From Tubiluchus corallicola (Eukaryota; Priapulida; Priapulimorpha; Priapulimorphida; Tubiluchidae), in contig JAQGDQ010000038.1 of the NCBI GenBank assembly GCA_030141605.1, forward strand, positions 62,001 through 126,000: a DNA stretch of 64,000 bases. Direction: 5' to 3'. This document shows positions 37,561 to 50,000 of this stretch, in pieces. The number at the start of each line of letters is the position of its first letter. Position 1 is the stretch's first letter. The notes under the pieces were generated by a model. The model saw only the letters and a list, made by a program, of their open reading frames with translations. It was not told where the DNA came from and did not search any database. A program made the translations under genes and the position numbers.

Positions 37561-40129
37561 CGCTCTCCTAAAAATTCCTTTCACTAGCAGAAGAAATTAC
37601 AAGCAAGGAATAGATCAAGTCACACCTGTTGGGTGATGTCACAACGATTAGAGCTCAGGTGAAGGTAGCACAATTTTTCTGGAGAATCGCACTGCACGTG
37701 CCATTTGGAAATCTTCGGCTCAACCGTGCACTCTTGGGATTAGAAGACATACAAATATCACAGGCATTGCGGCAGCGCGGCATATTTTTCCAAATAGCCT
37801 TTTACACGATGAAAACTTTCTGAAAGTAAGCAACCGAAAGGCCACCAAAATTATACCTACTCAAGGCTTTAGCTGAGATAACAAATGAATGAAAAGAACC
37901 CAAGCAATAACATAAAATGTAAATCTATTGCGAGACAAAAACAAAGAGCAATATTTTTCTTCTTCTTGGGGTAAAAAAACAAGCTACATGCAGGTCTACC
38001 ATACACAATGCACAAGGCTTAAATAACTTAGAAGAAATTAAAAGAACTTAGAAGACATTCTACAGTTGTGTATGCTAGTCATTACTGGATTTCTTACATA
38101 TTACTGTAAACTACAGCGATATTATGCTCATCTACAAAAGCCTCACATATTTATTCCTAGAAGACACCCAAATTTGCTAAGCACATTGATCAACTAATTG
38201 CTGGTTGAGTCTGCATAAGGTCAGAGTTGTAAATTCTACCGCATTAATTTTTTTGACTGACTGAAAAGCAATATTTTATTTAACACTACATTCTATATCC
38301 TTAAAAACTTACAGTCACAGAATAAAGATTTTCACGTGATATCACTTTTCACAAAATTAATAGACGTTACATGTAATTTTGAAGACATATGGAACTACAC
38401 CCATGGTTATTCTACTAAGGTCTTTAAATATTTTTTGTGGACAATTTTAACTGCTCTGAGCCTCTGAAGCAACAAACAGGCATGCATTGTAATGTTACAT
38501 TTGCTTACTTGGCACTGAGAGGGTATAACAATAAAGTAATGTGTTAACCAGTTTGGCAGTTTACAGCCACAATAGGCTGGAAAGGGTTAACTAGCTTGAC
38601 GCGTGTTTGAGCACAAAAGAGTTAACAGGGCTCAAAGGGCTAACAGCAATAATAAACAGTATTATTATGGGTATTTAAGGACGGCCCTTTAAACCAATAA
38701 CAACGATGCTAGCCAGCATTTTTCAGTAGAGTTTTTATCAAATTAACTAATCAGAAAAACGAGTAAAAAAACATGAAGTTTGAATTAAAATTTCACACAT
38801 ATTAAAGTAACGAAGTATAGTATAGCTTGCACTCGAAGGTGAAAGAGTTAAGCCGATTCTGTTTTGTGCCTATTGCATTTTTTTCTTTGAAAAGATTCAA
38901 ACTTGAAAAAAATCTATGAACAACAAGCTAAGTTAATGCTAAGACATGATAAAATTAAGTACACGCTACAAGAAAATAAGTAACAAGAATATTGAAATTA
39001 GTAACTTAAACACAATATGCGCCCAATTTTTAGTTGATTGCCCAATTTCTTGATTTTGGTTAAGCATTGTTTTTGTTTTTCATATGTTGCCTTTATAAAT
39101 AAATTTCGTTCTAAACTTGCTGACAATAACAAATAAATGAGAAACTCGAGGAACAGTTTCTGCAAGGCTTAATCTGTCGACAGGCCTACTTTTGCAATTA
39201 AAAATTAAAAGTTTAACCTTTACCATGTTCTAAAACCATTTAGTAATTAAAAACTAAAATGCTTAGTTTTACCACTTTAATACGGAACAACTATAATAAG
39301 AGTAAATATTTACCAAAGCATTGCAATGTAGTCAGGAATAAGATGTTTAAGTCATAATAGTTTACTCTGTGAATATGAAAACGTAAAATTTTGCGCAACA
39401 AATTTAGTGCTTTTAGTCGTTTAGCTCTGCGGGTGAAACGGCTGCCAGGCATCGCCTTGACCCAAACCCTAAACCATGCAAAATAGGCGAACAAAAAGCA
39501 GGAATGCAAATTGCACTAGGTAAGGTAATCTGGCCGGCTTTGCATTCTTATTGTTACTGTGTAAAATTTTTCAAAAAAGGTGAAGTAGCCGGCTCGCTGG
39601 CAGCAGTTTTTTAAAAAGACATAAAAGCTGATGAAAAAACCTAAGCCACTATAATCATTCGTAAGATATAGTCACTATAGTTAGCTGGCAACTGGCAACC
39701 AGCAGTGAATTAGATGTCTTAATGGAATATGTACAATATGCATGAGAACTTTGCATCAAAACATATTTTAGATATGGAATTATTTACATTCCATAGAGTC
39801 TGAACAACATGGCCTATTAAATATTGAGTTTAAAAAATCCCGTTTTTTCAAAAGTAGTCAAAAGTTTAAATATTGAAACTAAAACTAAACTGGATGCTTC
39901 AAACATTAATGTCGTTGATACTTGAAAACCACGATAACCACAACAACAATGAATATTCTTAGAAATATGTCCATCGTTTGGTATTGCAGAAATTGACAGA
40001 TAAGTTTGTTTAAAAAAAATTAAACAGTCTGACAAACCTAAAATAAACTTTGCAAACTTTATTAGAACTAGTAATATTAGGCTCGTATAGACAAAGGAAC
40101 AAATCAGAGCATTTATCTATCCCCAAATC

Positions 40130-40435
40130 GTTCATTAATTCACTCATTCATTCACTTTAGTTATTCAGTTTCACAATCAATAGGTCAGCCAGTCACCTAG
40201 CCAGTCAGTCGGTAGATTGGCCTGTCAGTTAATCATTAGGTCCGTAGGTTAGTCAGTGAATCAGTTGGTCAGCCTGTTAGTCAGAGGGTTAGTCAGTAAG
40301 TCATATAAGCAGGCAGTCAAATTAATCTGCCTATCTACAGTTATCTGATCGCCTGTTTGCTCAGGTGACTGCTCGTCTTTTCGTTTGATTTTAATTTATT
40401 CACTACCCCATTCATTCATTCATACGATCCTATTT
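40130..40435. repeat. Degenerate period-4 tandem array (GTCA/GTTA type, ATTC-type flanks)
   Basis: From about 40130 the sequence is ATTCACTCATTCATTC-like, then from about 40180 to 40320 dozens of CAGT/AGTC/TTAG four-base words with substitutions, then again ATTCATTCATTC near 40408. This is an old, diverged tetranucleotide array. Confidence 0.75.
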
Positions 40436-42510
40436 CTGTAGCGACATTCAATTCAAGTTGTCTTACATTTATTGCTCTTTTCAATATTTCTAACAGAATA
40501 AACTCAGCTTAGAATTTTAGTTTCAAGAATGATTTTTGTGTAGTTTAGGAATACAATCATTCACTCGTGAATTCATTTATCATCTCAACTTCTAATAAGC
40601 TCAAAATCATTAAACAGTCCTTTTCTTTTTGGAAAAAAGATAAAAAGAACCTTCGACGTTGCACGTGTCACTATTGCGAGTTTTACATAAAGACAAACTA
40701 CACACAAATGGTAGATTAGTAGATTAGCCTTGAAGCTGTCAGCAAAAAGCTTACCCTGTCCATATTTTGTTCAACTCGGCAGGTGTTGGGGTCAATCTGA
40801 CCCTCATCTCAACACCCCCAGACGTGACACATCAATAATGCACAAATGCAGAACTGTATATTACGTCTATATAGATTAAAAATTCCTACAACCCTCTTAA
40901 AAGTTTGATAGCGAGCTATGGAAAAGGAGCTGCGTTCTTGAATTTCTTTTTACTAATATTTTTGAATTTGAACATTTGAACTGTATAAGCTTATTCATGG
41001 ATGTAAAATGTCATTTTAATAAACAAATATGGATCTGACCGCTTACAATATGAAGTGTGTAAAATTATTAGTTAGGTTACAGCAAAAACAAAATTCTTCA
41101 ACAACCAGGACTCTATTAACTGCTTTTTCCTCTTTCAATGTGTATTGACAATGACAGTACTTCAGCGTCACGAACTGTTATAAAAGTCATAATTCAATTG
41201 AACCAGAAGATCAATGCAGTAAAGAGGTTTTTTGCGTACAAAGAGAAAAATTATAGCATTTTACTCAAAGTGTTACTGAACGCTTTAGTTGCACACGTAC
41301 CCGCATAATTCGTTATAATTATATAACCGATCTTGCAAGAAGGAAAACTAAAATTACTCCAGCACCTGCGTATAAACTTATTAACTGACGCTCTATTCTC
41401 AATTTGATTTTAGAACTTAACTTGTTGTTCTGTAAATTGTAAATTTCGCAGTAACTAGTCATTTCTTAAATGTACTACTCGCATTTTTTTCAATTGCATT
41501 TGCCTGGAAGCTTCGCAGAGCAGTAGCCTTCGTTGGTTGTTTTATTTACTTTTTCTGTACACAAGAGAGCAGGTCATACAGTTCTGTGTACACCTCCCAT
41601 GATTTATAATCTAGGGCTGTGTCTTAGATAGCTACACTGATGGAAAACCCAATTTCTCTGCAAAAACTGTCACCTTAATACACGAGTTTAAAAAATGACC
41701 AACGCAGGCGCTGCCATTTGCCAAGTGCATTTATTTGGGCACAGAAACAATCAGTAACTTTTAAAGTGATGCGGCAAAGTATTTTCTACATAAGACCAGG
41801 GTAAAAATCAGTGCATTCGGAAAACTGAAGGATTATAAAAAGTAAAAAACCTCATCTACGGTGGAAACTGTACACCAATTATAAAAAAATTAATTTAGCA
41901 CTAAGTATTTCATGAAAGTGTCAATAATACACTACAGTTTTACAGTGCTTACAGTACCTTACAATACAGCAAAAAAGCAATCGCAGTTCTGCAAAAACAG
42001 TCTTTTGGTCTTATGGTAGCAGGCAGCAAATTATGGCAAATGTCTATGTTAGCCTTAAGATAGTCTCACATTTTCTTAACTCAGTAGGTCAAAGCATCGC
42101 TCAAGTAGTTTTAAATTTAAAAATATAATATTTCCATAATAATTTATTTACTTATATTAAATTGATAAGCAGCGATTAAGATGTTGACCCTGTAAAAAGA
42201 GTAATATTATTTCTTAAATGGACACGTACATAAGTCTTTAATTTAGGTATATAAAATGATAAAAATAAAATTGGCATGCACATTACATGTATACTATCAA
42301 GATAATTTTGTAACTAAAATTTGATTGCTTTATATGATTATTTACAAAGTATATAATTAACCGGTACTGCCAGAATAAAATAATAATAATCAACTAACAC
42401 ATAGAATTTTTAAAGTGTTTCTTTCGAATCCAAATTCACATTCATGGAAAATGTAAAAAAAGTTTTTGTAACTGTAATGATGAAATTTTCTACAGAATTT
42501 TAAAATAAAT

Positions 42511-42909
42511 TTCCCTGACATTTCCATGACTTTTCCCTAACCAAATATTGATTTTCCATGACCAAGGTAAGCAGAAATTGCATTATTCCAGTATACACAT
42601 TCAAACATTTTTGTGCCTGGACATTCATATATATACTGACATATAATGTGTCAGCCAATCATTATTTTTGGAAAGGAAATCGAAACTGGGAGCCTGCCAT
42701 AGCAAAATTTTATTTGAATGCAATTCACTGAAAAATATGTATGCAAAAATATCAGTTCACGGTGATTATTTTTGCAATCCTTTCTAATTTTCCTGGCTTT
42801 TTGCCCCACTTTCATAATTTTCCTGACGTTTTACCAAATTATCTCTTTCCCTGACTTTCCAGGATAGCCTCTATTATAAAGGATTTTCCCTGACCGTGGG
42901 AACCCTGTT
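42511..42909. repeat. CCTGAC/CCATGAC-rich interspersed repeat
   Basis: Phrases such as TTTCCCTGACATTTCCATGA, TTTTCCATGACC, TTTTCCTGACG and TTCCCTGACTTTCCAGG recur at 42511-42567 and 42780-42909. The right end reads TTCCCTGACCGTGGGAACCC. I recognise this phrase style as a widespread non-autonomous repeat in animal genomes, but cannot name the family. Confidence 0.6.
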
Positions 42910-43820
42910 TTAATCACGTAAATAAAATATACTAGTTTATTAGCTGTTACTCCAGCAGAAGTTATTGTACAGGCCTATATATGATAGAAACTTTCAATAT
43001 AGCTATAATATAGTGTTAATTCACAAATAATCTGTATCAAGTTAACACAGAAAGAAAAAATCTTTAATGAAATCATTATAAAATGGGCCAATTTAAGGAT
43101 CAGATATAAAGAAACTGCATCAGGGAAAGGCTCGAAAGCAACACTCCTTCCTTTTCTCCACAACAATTATTGCTTTTTTGATTGAAATTAGCTAAACACC
43201 AACATGCTAAGAAGTAATCATTATTTTTATGTTTTTGCTGTAAAGAAATTTATAACTTGCAAATGACTGTTCTGAAAATAAGATTATCTACATCTAAATC
43301 TAAAATCTAAAATTAATCATCTTCACAATAATATTTACCTATTGCAAAGTTCAACAATTACTTTAAAATGAATCCTCATACCCAAACTTCTACAATATAC
43401 TATTTTTAATGCACCTAGCTCAACTGGTGGAGCCAAAATAAATTTCTTAGTACAAAATGTAAAACATATAAATATGTAGCAGAAATTACTATAAAAGAAC
43501 TATAGACTTACATGCTTAAATACGCGATTGCAAATTTTGCCAATATAATCAAAGTGCAAGGAGAACGTACGAACAGTCAAGAATAAAAATCTAAATCAGT
43601 GATTTTAATAATTGGATGGTTGCAAGCTAAAATAACTTCCTAGAAACACGTACTTCTTCAAACACGCAGCTATGATGTGCTTAAATATCTTTCAATTTAC
43701 TTAGCTTGTCGAAAAAGGTGCAAATTTATCTATAAAACAACTAAATTGAAATTCATATTACGAAGGTAAATAACAGTACACGTATATTACAATAATGCTC
43801 ACCGGATATAAGCGCAAAGT

Positions 43821-44185
43821 TTGAGGCGACTTCAGATAGTCGGTGGCCAATGGACTCCTATCCGGTCAGTCTTCTGCTTATAGCGGTCATTTTAGTAGTG
43901 AAATTCGTCCTCTGCAGTATCGTCTAGATCTCTGTGCCCTCTTGTACTGTCCGATAACGAAATTTTGCCCTGTCGGCGTTGTTTTTATGGCAAAACTGTT
44001 CGAGTGGTCGTCCTATACGGTGTACAGCACGGCGCTGTTACAAGCCTATCCTCACCAAAATGACGTCATTGCTATCTATGACCACGTGGTCAGAGTGGCC
44101 ACTCTAGCCCGCTGTTTAGCTCCAGAGCGATATTGCAGGGCAGTTAAATTACGATATCGTAGCGCACGCAAAGTTAACTAATTAA
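43821..44185. promoter_or_regulatory. CpG-richer island with CCAAT, CRE and E-box motifs
   Basis: This stretch is markedly richer in G+C and CpG than its surroundings. It contains CCAAT at 43847-43851, a perfect CRE TGACGTCA at 44061-44068 and the palindrome ACCACGTGGT at 44081-44090. A 112-codon open frame (GTG start, no family resemblance) crosses it and is probably incidental. It may be a promoter, possibly of an upstream NCBP3 transcript or of an unseen minus-strand transcript. Confidence 0.35.
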
Positions 44186-44444
44186 CTGCATACATTTAGT
44201 TGTTAAAATGTAAGCTGTTAAACTTCATAGTAGTAGTGCAGTGGCACATTGCTAACAATATCGAGTCTAAATAATGGCCCATGGGCAACAAAGTAACTAA
44301 TCTGAGTCAGCGGCCTAATTACTGTTAAATTTTAATGCAAAAATGTAGACGTAAACTAGCTACATTTAGTAGATGGGACTGCATAAATTTGAATTAGCTT
44401 TATAAATAGCCTTTGTGTAGAATAAGTAAAAGCACTAAACATGT

Positions 44445-44560
44445 TAAATTTCGTCGTCAGAATGATGGAAATCTTTAATAATTTTGAAACAAGTTTGATT
44501 TCAAAATTCAATAACCATGGGGTCATTTAATTTTTTATCATTAATAAATAATTTTGAAAT
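44445..44560 (+). repeat. Dispersed repeat, copy A start
   Basis: CGTCGTCAGAATGATGGAAA followed by TTTAATAATTTTGAAA matches the start of the copy at 60236 (CGTCGTCAGAAATGATGACC, TTTAATAATTTTACAA). The two share about 45 alignable bases here. A CTCF-like GGCGCC block lies at the far end of each region. Confidence 0.5.
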
Positions 44561-45502
44561 TAAGACTACACATATTTATAATTAAAATTTTTGATAAATT
44601 CTTCTAAAATTTAACTTACAATTAAATTTGTTAAATACTAAACTGACAAAATAAAAGTTCTCATTCTGACATATTGGTAAATGATATGAATTCTTGTGCA
44701 CAATAATTTAATTAGTAATATATATATGCACAGTCACATAAAAAGTTATATGAACCAGTATTTTTTATAAACTATTATATAATGACAGACATATAATGCA
44801 TAAGAATATTGTGAAAGACTGCAAAATTTTATACACAGCACAGTTGCACTATTATTATGTAATCATTAGGCCGTTTAGATAACAGTAATAATGTAATCAA
44901 ATTACAACAGACTAATGTTTTAATTTTGCCTTTCATTTAAAGCAAAATTAATTGAGTAGGAAATTATTGATAATATTTTGTAGTCACTAAATTATCTTCA
45001 GAATTATATAAAAAATCTAAATCTGTGGTCTAGCATGACCACTTACCGAAATAAATAATAATTGAATATTAATAAAGGTAAATCAAGAAAAAATGATTTT
45101 TCTATATATTTCCGAATGAAGCATTGGCCTACTAAGTTTATATGTATCCTGTTTTTATGTGATTTTTAGGTAATTTATTTCTCAAAAGTATAATATATTT
45201 CTTAAGTATAATACGAAAAATGTTTTTAATAAAATTACAAAAATAGGGTATTTTCTGCAGTTCTCTTTAAGGTCATTACATTTATTCAGGACAATTTGTG
45301 AGAAAAAATAATGACGTGCAACTGGTGCGCTTTGGCAGTAAATGTTTATAGTTTACTTTCATAACCAGAAGCATGTTCATATAATAATCAAAAATTATTT
45401 TGGTAATTTGATGGATTATAGTCACAAAATGCGCTCCGAAAGGCATTCAAATCGCGCAGGACTAAAGTTAAACCGTGAACATAAAATTATTGCAATGCGC
45501 TA

Positions 45503-45542
45503 GTACCTATATATTTATTTTACGCAATAAATATATAGGTAC
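45503..45542. repeat. Perfect 17-bp hairpin with 6-nt loop
   Basis: GTACCTATATATTTATT (45503-45519) and its exact reverse complement (45526-45542) flank the loop TTACGC. The stem is AT-rich but perfect. It sits directly beside the CTCF-like repeat block at 45551-45584. Confidence 0.9.
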
Positions 45543-45570
45543 ACTGCAGTGTGCAGTTTGCATTCGCTTG

Positions 45571-45584
45571 GCGCCATCTAGTAC
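45571..45584 (-). promoter_or_regulatory. CTCF-like site, 12 of 14
   Basis: On the minus strand GTACTAGATGGCGC matches the CTCF core at 12 of 14 positions. It shares flanking sequence (CAGTTTGC then TTGGCGCCATCTA) with the 60.5-kb site read in the opposite direction, so both probably came from the same repeat. Confidence 0.3.
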
Positions 45585-46114
45585 GTATCAGGCTGATTAA
45601 ACTGTATTACAGCCATAGTCAGCAAAGTTATTTTGCTTTTGATAATTTTATTAATTTAACTTGTCGATAAAATCCAGTATTACATTGCTAAGTCAAAAAA
45701 TTAATTTAAAGTAGGTCGTTTTGGTCTAATCTCTAAAGCATTCTCAACTGACAAATCTGTAATTAAAATTAAATTCACAATTTTTTGCAAAATTTATAAA
45801 GAATAATACCGAAACATCCTGTTTTAAATAAATCTATTTTGATAATTTAGTTGATATTGCAATCTACAGTAAATTATGATATCGACTATTAATTGTGCAT
45901 TACCTTTATCTGTTCAATTTTTAACTGTCAAAAATGCTAAATAATGTAGGCCTAAACCTATTAGAGAATTTATAACATTGTTTCTTTTCTGTTTGAAACA
46001 GCGTGATATGTGATGAATGTAAATTATATTGAAATGCTTTATACCTGGGAAACACAGAAATGACTTCAAACAGCATTTAATTGTTAATGCATTTTTCTTT
46101 TTTTACATTAACAG

Positions 46115-46443
46115 ATAGCAAACAATATTGAGAAGATACCATGGTGATCTTACTGAAGTTTATAAGATATTAACTAGAAAAGAAAACATTTTGCCGGAAA
46201 AATTCTTTAATTTAGTTGTTGATTCTAATACTAGAGGACATACTTTAAAACTGTTTAAATGCGGTCACGTCTTGACATTCGTAAATACTCATTTTCTGCG
46301 AGAGAGTTGTGAATGCATGAAATAATCTGCCTGCCATGGTGATTGCCGCACCAACCATAGTAAAGTTTAGATCCTTAATCGACAATTATTTTGCGGAAAA
46401 AAATGTGATTTCTATGACAGTATAACTCTATATTTTTATATTA
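46115..46443 (+). pseudogene. Decayed LINE (non-LTR) reverse transcriptase, 3' end
   Basis: The open frame from about 46128 reads RRYHGDLTEVYKILTRKEN and later TRGHTLKLFK. These match the C-terminal end of CR1/Jockey-type LINE reverse transcriptases (RRLRGDLIEVYKIL ... TRGHSLKLFK). The frame then breaks near 46300 in a GAGAGAG run. The shifted frame continues RVVNA, a TGA where Trp is expected, NNLPAMVIAAPTIVKF and RSLIDNYF, ending at a TAA around 46423. One frameshift and one nonsense codon show it is inactive. An AT-rich tail follows. Confidence 0.8.
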
Positions 46444-46559
46444 CTTGTTAATGTTATAATAATAAAAATTTAATAAAAAGTTAAAGAAAATGAAATACTT
46501 CGACTTCAGTCGATTCGCGATACTCACAAGAAAAGATGATAAAAACAGATTAATAAAAC

Positions 46560-46907
46560 ATTAGAACAGCTGTAAACGCGTAAAGGGCCGTTATAAGCGT
46601 CTGCCTGCTAAAGTCCTTTCCCGACTGTGTGGCGTCCTCTTCTGTAAGAAAACTAAAACAAATTAATATTTATAGTCGTTCATTTTTTACCAGAGATTGT
46701 TAGCTATTAATTTAAATGTGTTCCTTAAAATTTGGCAAAAAGCGACATTCCAAACCTTCATTTGTGTCATGTTGCAATAATTTACTTTTTTATGTTTTTA
46801 AAACTATTCATTTATATTTGCCTAAATAGTGTAGCAAATAATTAGCATGCATTTTAGCTGGTTTCAGCAGAAATCAAAGCCTTGTTATACACTCTGAAAA
46901 ATTTAAG
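46560..46907 (+). promoter_or_regulatory. Putative NCBP3 promoter and 5' untranslated region
   Basis: A short CpG-containing stretch (46565-46640) stands out from the AT-rich surroundings just upstream of the first NCBP3 codon. It ends at a good donor, TCT|GTAAGA (GT at 46644), and a matching acceptor TTTCAG ends at 46867, which would make a 5' untranslated intron of about 224 bp. No TATA box is evident. This is inference from composition and splice signals only. Confidence 0.4.
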
Positions 46908-47096
46908 ATGGATTCCCGAGAAAGTGTCACAGAAGAAAATATCACAAATTTGAAGATTATAGTTGACAATACTGAGAATATTTCGGAATCATCAAGCAAA
47001 GAAGAAGGCGAGCTTAGTCAGGATGATAGTGATGATGAAACAAAAGACGTAGAGCCGGTAGAGGTCAACGTTTATTTAGGAGATGTTGCATCAACG
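46908..47096 (+). CDS. NCBP3: NCBP3 coding exon 1
   Basis: 63 codons from the initiator ATG, rich in Ser, Glu and Asp, including KEEGELSQDDSDDE, like the acidic EEGELE-type N-terminus of vertebrate NCBP3. The donor is ACG|GTGAGA, phase 0. Reading through the donor meets no immediate stop, but exon 2 restores the conserved family sequence, so the splice is preferred. Confidence 0.85.
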
Positions 47097-50000
47097 GTGA
47101 GAATTATTTTGCCTAAACAAAATTTGTCAATGATTGTGACGCGTCCCTGTGTCATAAATGTAATCTATTGTGTGTCCTATTTGAATTATTATAATTAATT
47201 ACTTTTGTTTCTCCTACTGCCTTTAGCGAAGCGTATTTTGGTCGATATGAAATTTAATTTTTGTTAGTCATTTAAATTCATGTTCCCCTGTACGAATTAG
47301 ACCTCTTTGTGTCTGTTTAATTCGTAATTTTAAAAATACAGCTTTAATTTTTGTGTTTTAATTTTTTAAAAAGGTATGTGTTCTTACTTATGCCTGTGTA
47401 TTTTTACTCTTATAAGATTGGGTGATAAATGAAATAAATGGATCGTAAATAGTATTACTAAAATACTAAATTACTACTCTCCTTTTTTTCAACTTTGGCA
47501 ATGATAATTATAATAATGTCATTACGTTAATATCTTGCATATTCTGAAATTGTACTACTTGATTTCAATAGTGCAGTTGTTCAAATTTAGATAACTCTAA
47601 ATTCTTATAAAATAATTATTAATACAATAAGGAATTTATTTTTAGTGATTCTTCATTAAAGGTGCATTTCTATTACTTTCTACATGTAATTAGCTGTTAT
47701 TATTGTGTTTACTCTCTTATTTTATATCGGAGACAATATTATTAGAAAATTGCAATTATTGCTGTACAACATTGTTAACAGAAGTTAATGTTATTACATT
47801 TTTTTGTGTTACACTGACAGTTGGAAAAGCGCTATGAAAATAAAGCTGGAAATTTTATTACGGGCATTGACTTTTCTTCTGAAGATGCTCGACGGCGCCG
47901 GATGGAGCGGGCAAAACGATTTGGTCTCAATGTGAAGAGTGTTAATAGCATTGATTACACTTCATTGTACAAAAGGTAAATACGGTCAATACTGCCTTAA
48001 TCATATATCTAGGAATCAAAGAAACTGCTATGAGCACGAAATACAAGCTACATGGCTATTTATTTGTACATGTTGGAGAAGTCAGTTAAGATCTAAGCTC
48101 TTATTTAATTACATAGCATACCAAATCCTCATTAAATTGATTTTTGATATCATTTTTTGGGTTGCATGTTGAAATTTATATCTTGTTTGCCTAACAATTA
48201 TTCTTACTAAAATAGTGACATAAAACATAAATTTCTAGCAGCAAAAATATGGTTGCATATTTTTTGTACCAGGCATGCTAGCACGGTATTTGTGCTATGT
48301 AAAACTGTAATGCATGACTCGTGCTTAAGGGTAATTTGTGGTTTGTGTAGAACAGTTTAATCAAGCGTATCGAGTGACTCAGAAAAATACACTGAAGTTT
48401 AGACAAAATAACATTAGAACTAAGTGCTCTACGAAGTTCAAATTTCACAACATCATACTACAATTCGTTAACTTTTGGCTGTGAAATTTAAAAAATTTAC
48501 AGTTTTGGTAGTTTTAGGTTATGGTTGGAAAACTTTTGCATGTTAGAAATTCAAATGCTGGAGCAATTTCAGCTAATGTTCAGTTGAAAATAGCCACGTC
48601 AGTGTATTTAAACCACTCTGTACACTGGCAGTAAAACAATTAAGAAATCAAGCTTTTTACTTCATTGTCCTCACCATAGAAAATAAAATACTGAAAAAGA
48701 TTTGTTGTCAAGAAAATAAATTGAACATTATCCTATGAACTATGGTATCTGGAATTCCCAGTGTCATGCAGGGCCGTTTGATTTAGAGGAACTAAAGGCA
48801 AAAATTGTTGAGCACTGATACCAAGTACCTTTTGAAGAAGTAAGAAACGGTGCCTGCTGTTTGCAAGAAATATCTTCCTCTTGTTTGCAGTGAAAGTAGT
48901 GGATCCATACAGCACATGCTGTAAATTTTAAAATTAATGATGCATAAACAGTTTTTCTGGCATTTAAATCTAAGGGAATGGACGTGAAGTTTTCGGTGCT
49001 TTCACATAGCATTTGTAGCATCAGTGTGGCATTCTTAAAACAATTCTCTTATTTTCTTTTTATAATACCATGATCAAAACCAACATCAGCATATGTTCTT
49101 GCTCCACCTGATATAATTGTGCAAAATTTGAGAAGTGCATTATATCTATTACGTTGAACTAAAAGTAGTATTAATACTTTACATATCTCCAAATATAACC
49201 ATTAACTTTAAATTGAAACTTTTCAAACTGAACAATTCTTAGATTGATTAGGCTAAATTAAAACCTTTGATACATGATAATTTTTGTTTGATGTAGTTTA
49301 AACCTGCCTGAAGAACATATGAATAGTACAGAATTGGATATTCGAAAAGAGTCTATACATTTTTGGGGGCTAAACAACATGAACACAAATGACGTTTTCA
49401 CCTATTTTCAAGATTATGGACCTGCAGAAATTGAATGGATAAATGATGCATCATGTAAGTTTAATGATACATTGGAAAATTCAGCTGCATACAGAGTTAA
49501 ATTGTTGTAATTTTACCACTTGCTTAACTAGTTACAGTATTAGTTAAAATTTTCCTTTCAAGTTTGTGGAATTTAGTACACACCAGAGAGAATGTCAAAT
49601 ATTGTTGTGTCCTTGTACCATCACATTAGTGAAAATTGTTTGTTATTAAATTTCTAAAATCTTCTTTGATCCTGATTTCCAAAATGTCATATGATGTATA
49701 CGCTGAAACTAGTCCTGTTTAACTATATAGTCCAAATGAATTGATATCAATATTTCCCTTCAATATCACTGTGCCAAATTTCTTTAGCTGCTGAATATAT
49801 TGCAGCTCCTGATCTGCACTAAATGATTCGTTCGGAACAGTTGTTGAATGTCCATATTTTCCTGTTACCTGGAACATTCCATGGGTTTGACAACTTCTAT
49901 ACCTATGCCATATATATATATAACCTCATAGCCTGGAAAAAGTAATTTTTGCTTACCATAACGCCAGTCTTCGGTTTGCTAAATTGTCTGATCTAAAGTT

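Larger units (their letters stand above)
37561..43820. other. Non-coding AT-rich DNA
   Basis: It contains the period-4 array and the CCTGAC-type repeat. Around 38.5-38.65 kb TTAACC...GGGTTAA boundaries recur, possibly short transposon remnants. No gene is recognised. Confidence 0.6.
44186..46114. other. Very AT-rich non-coding DNA upstream of the LINE relic
   Basis: Long A/T runs with the dispersed repeat start (44.45 kb), the 17-bp hairpin and the CTCF-like block. No open frame of note. Confidence 0.6.

Noticed and set aside
43843-44181. 112-codon plus-strand open frame
   Set aside because: It starts with GTG, has no recognisable domain and no splice partners; more likely an incidental frame in a CpG-rich regulatory stretch.
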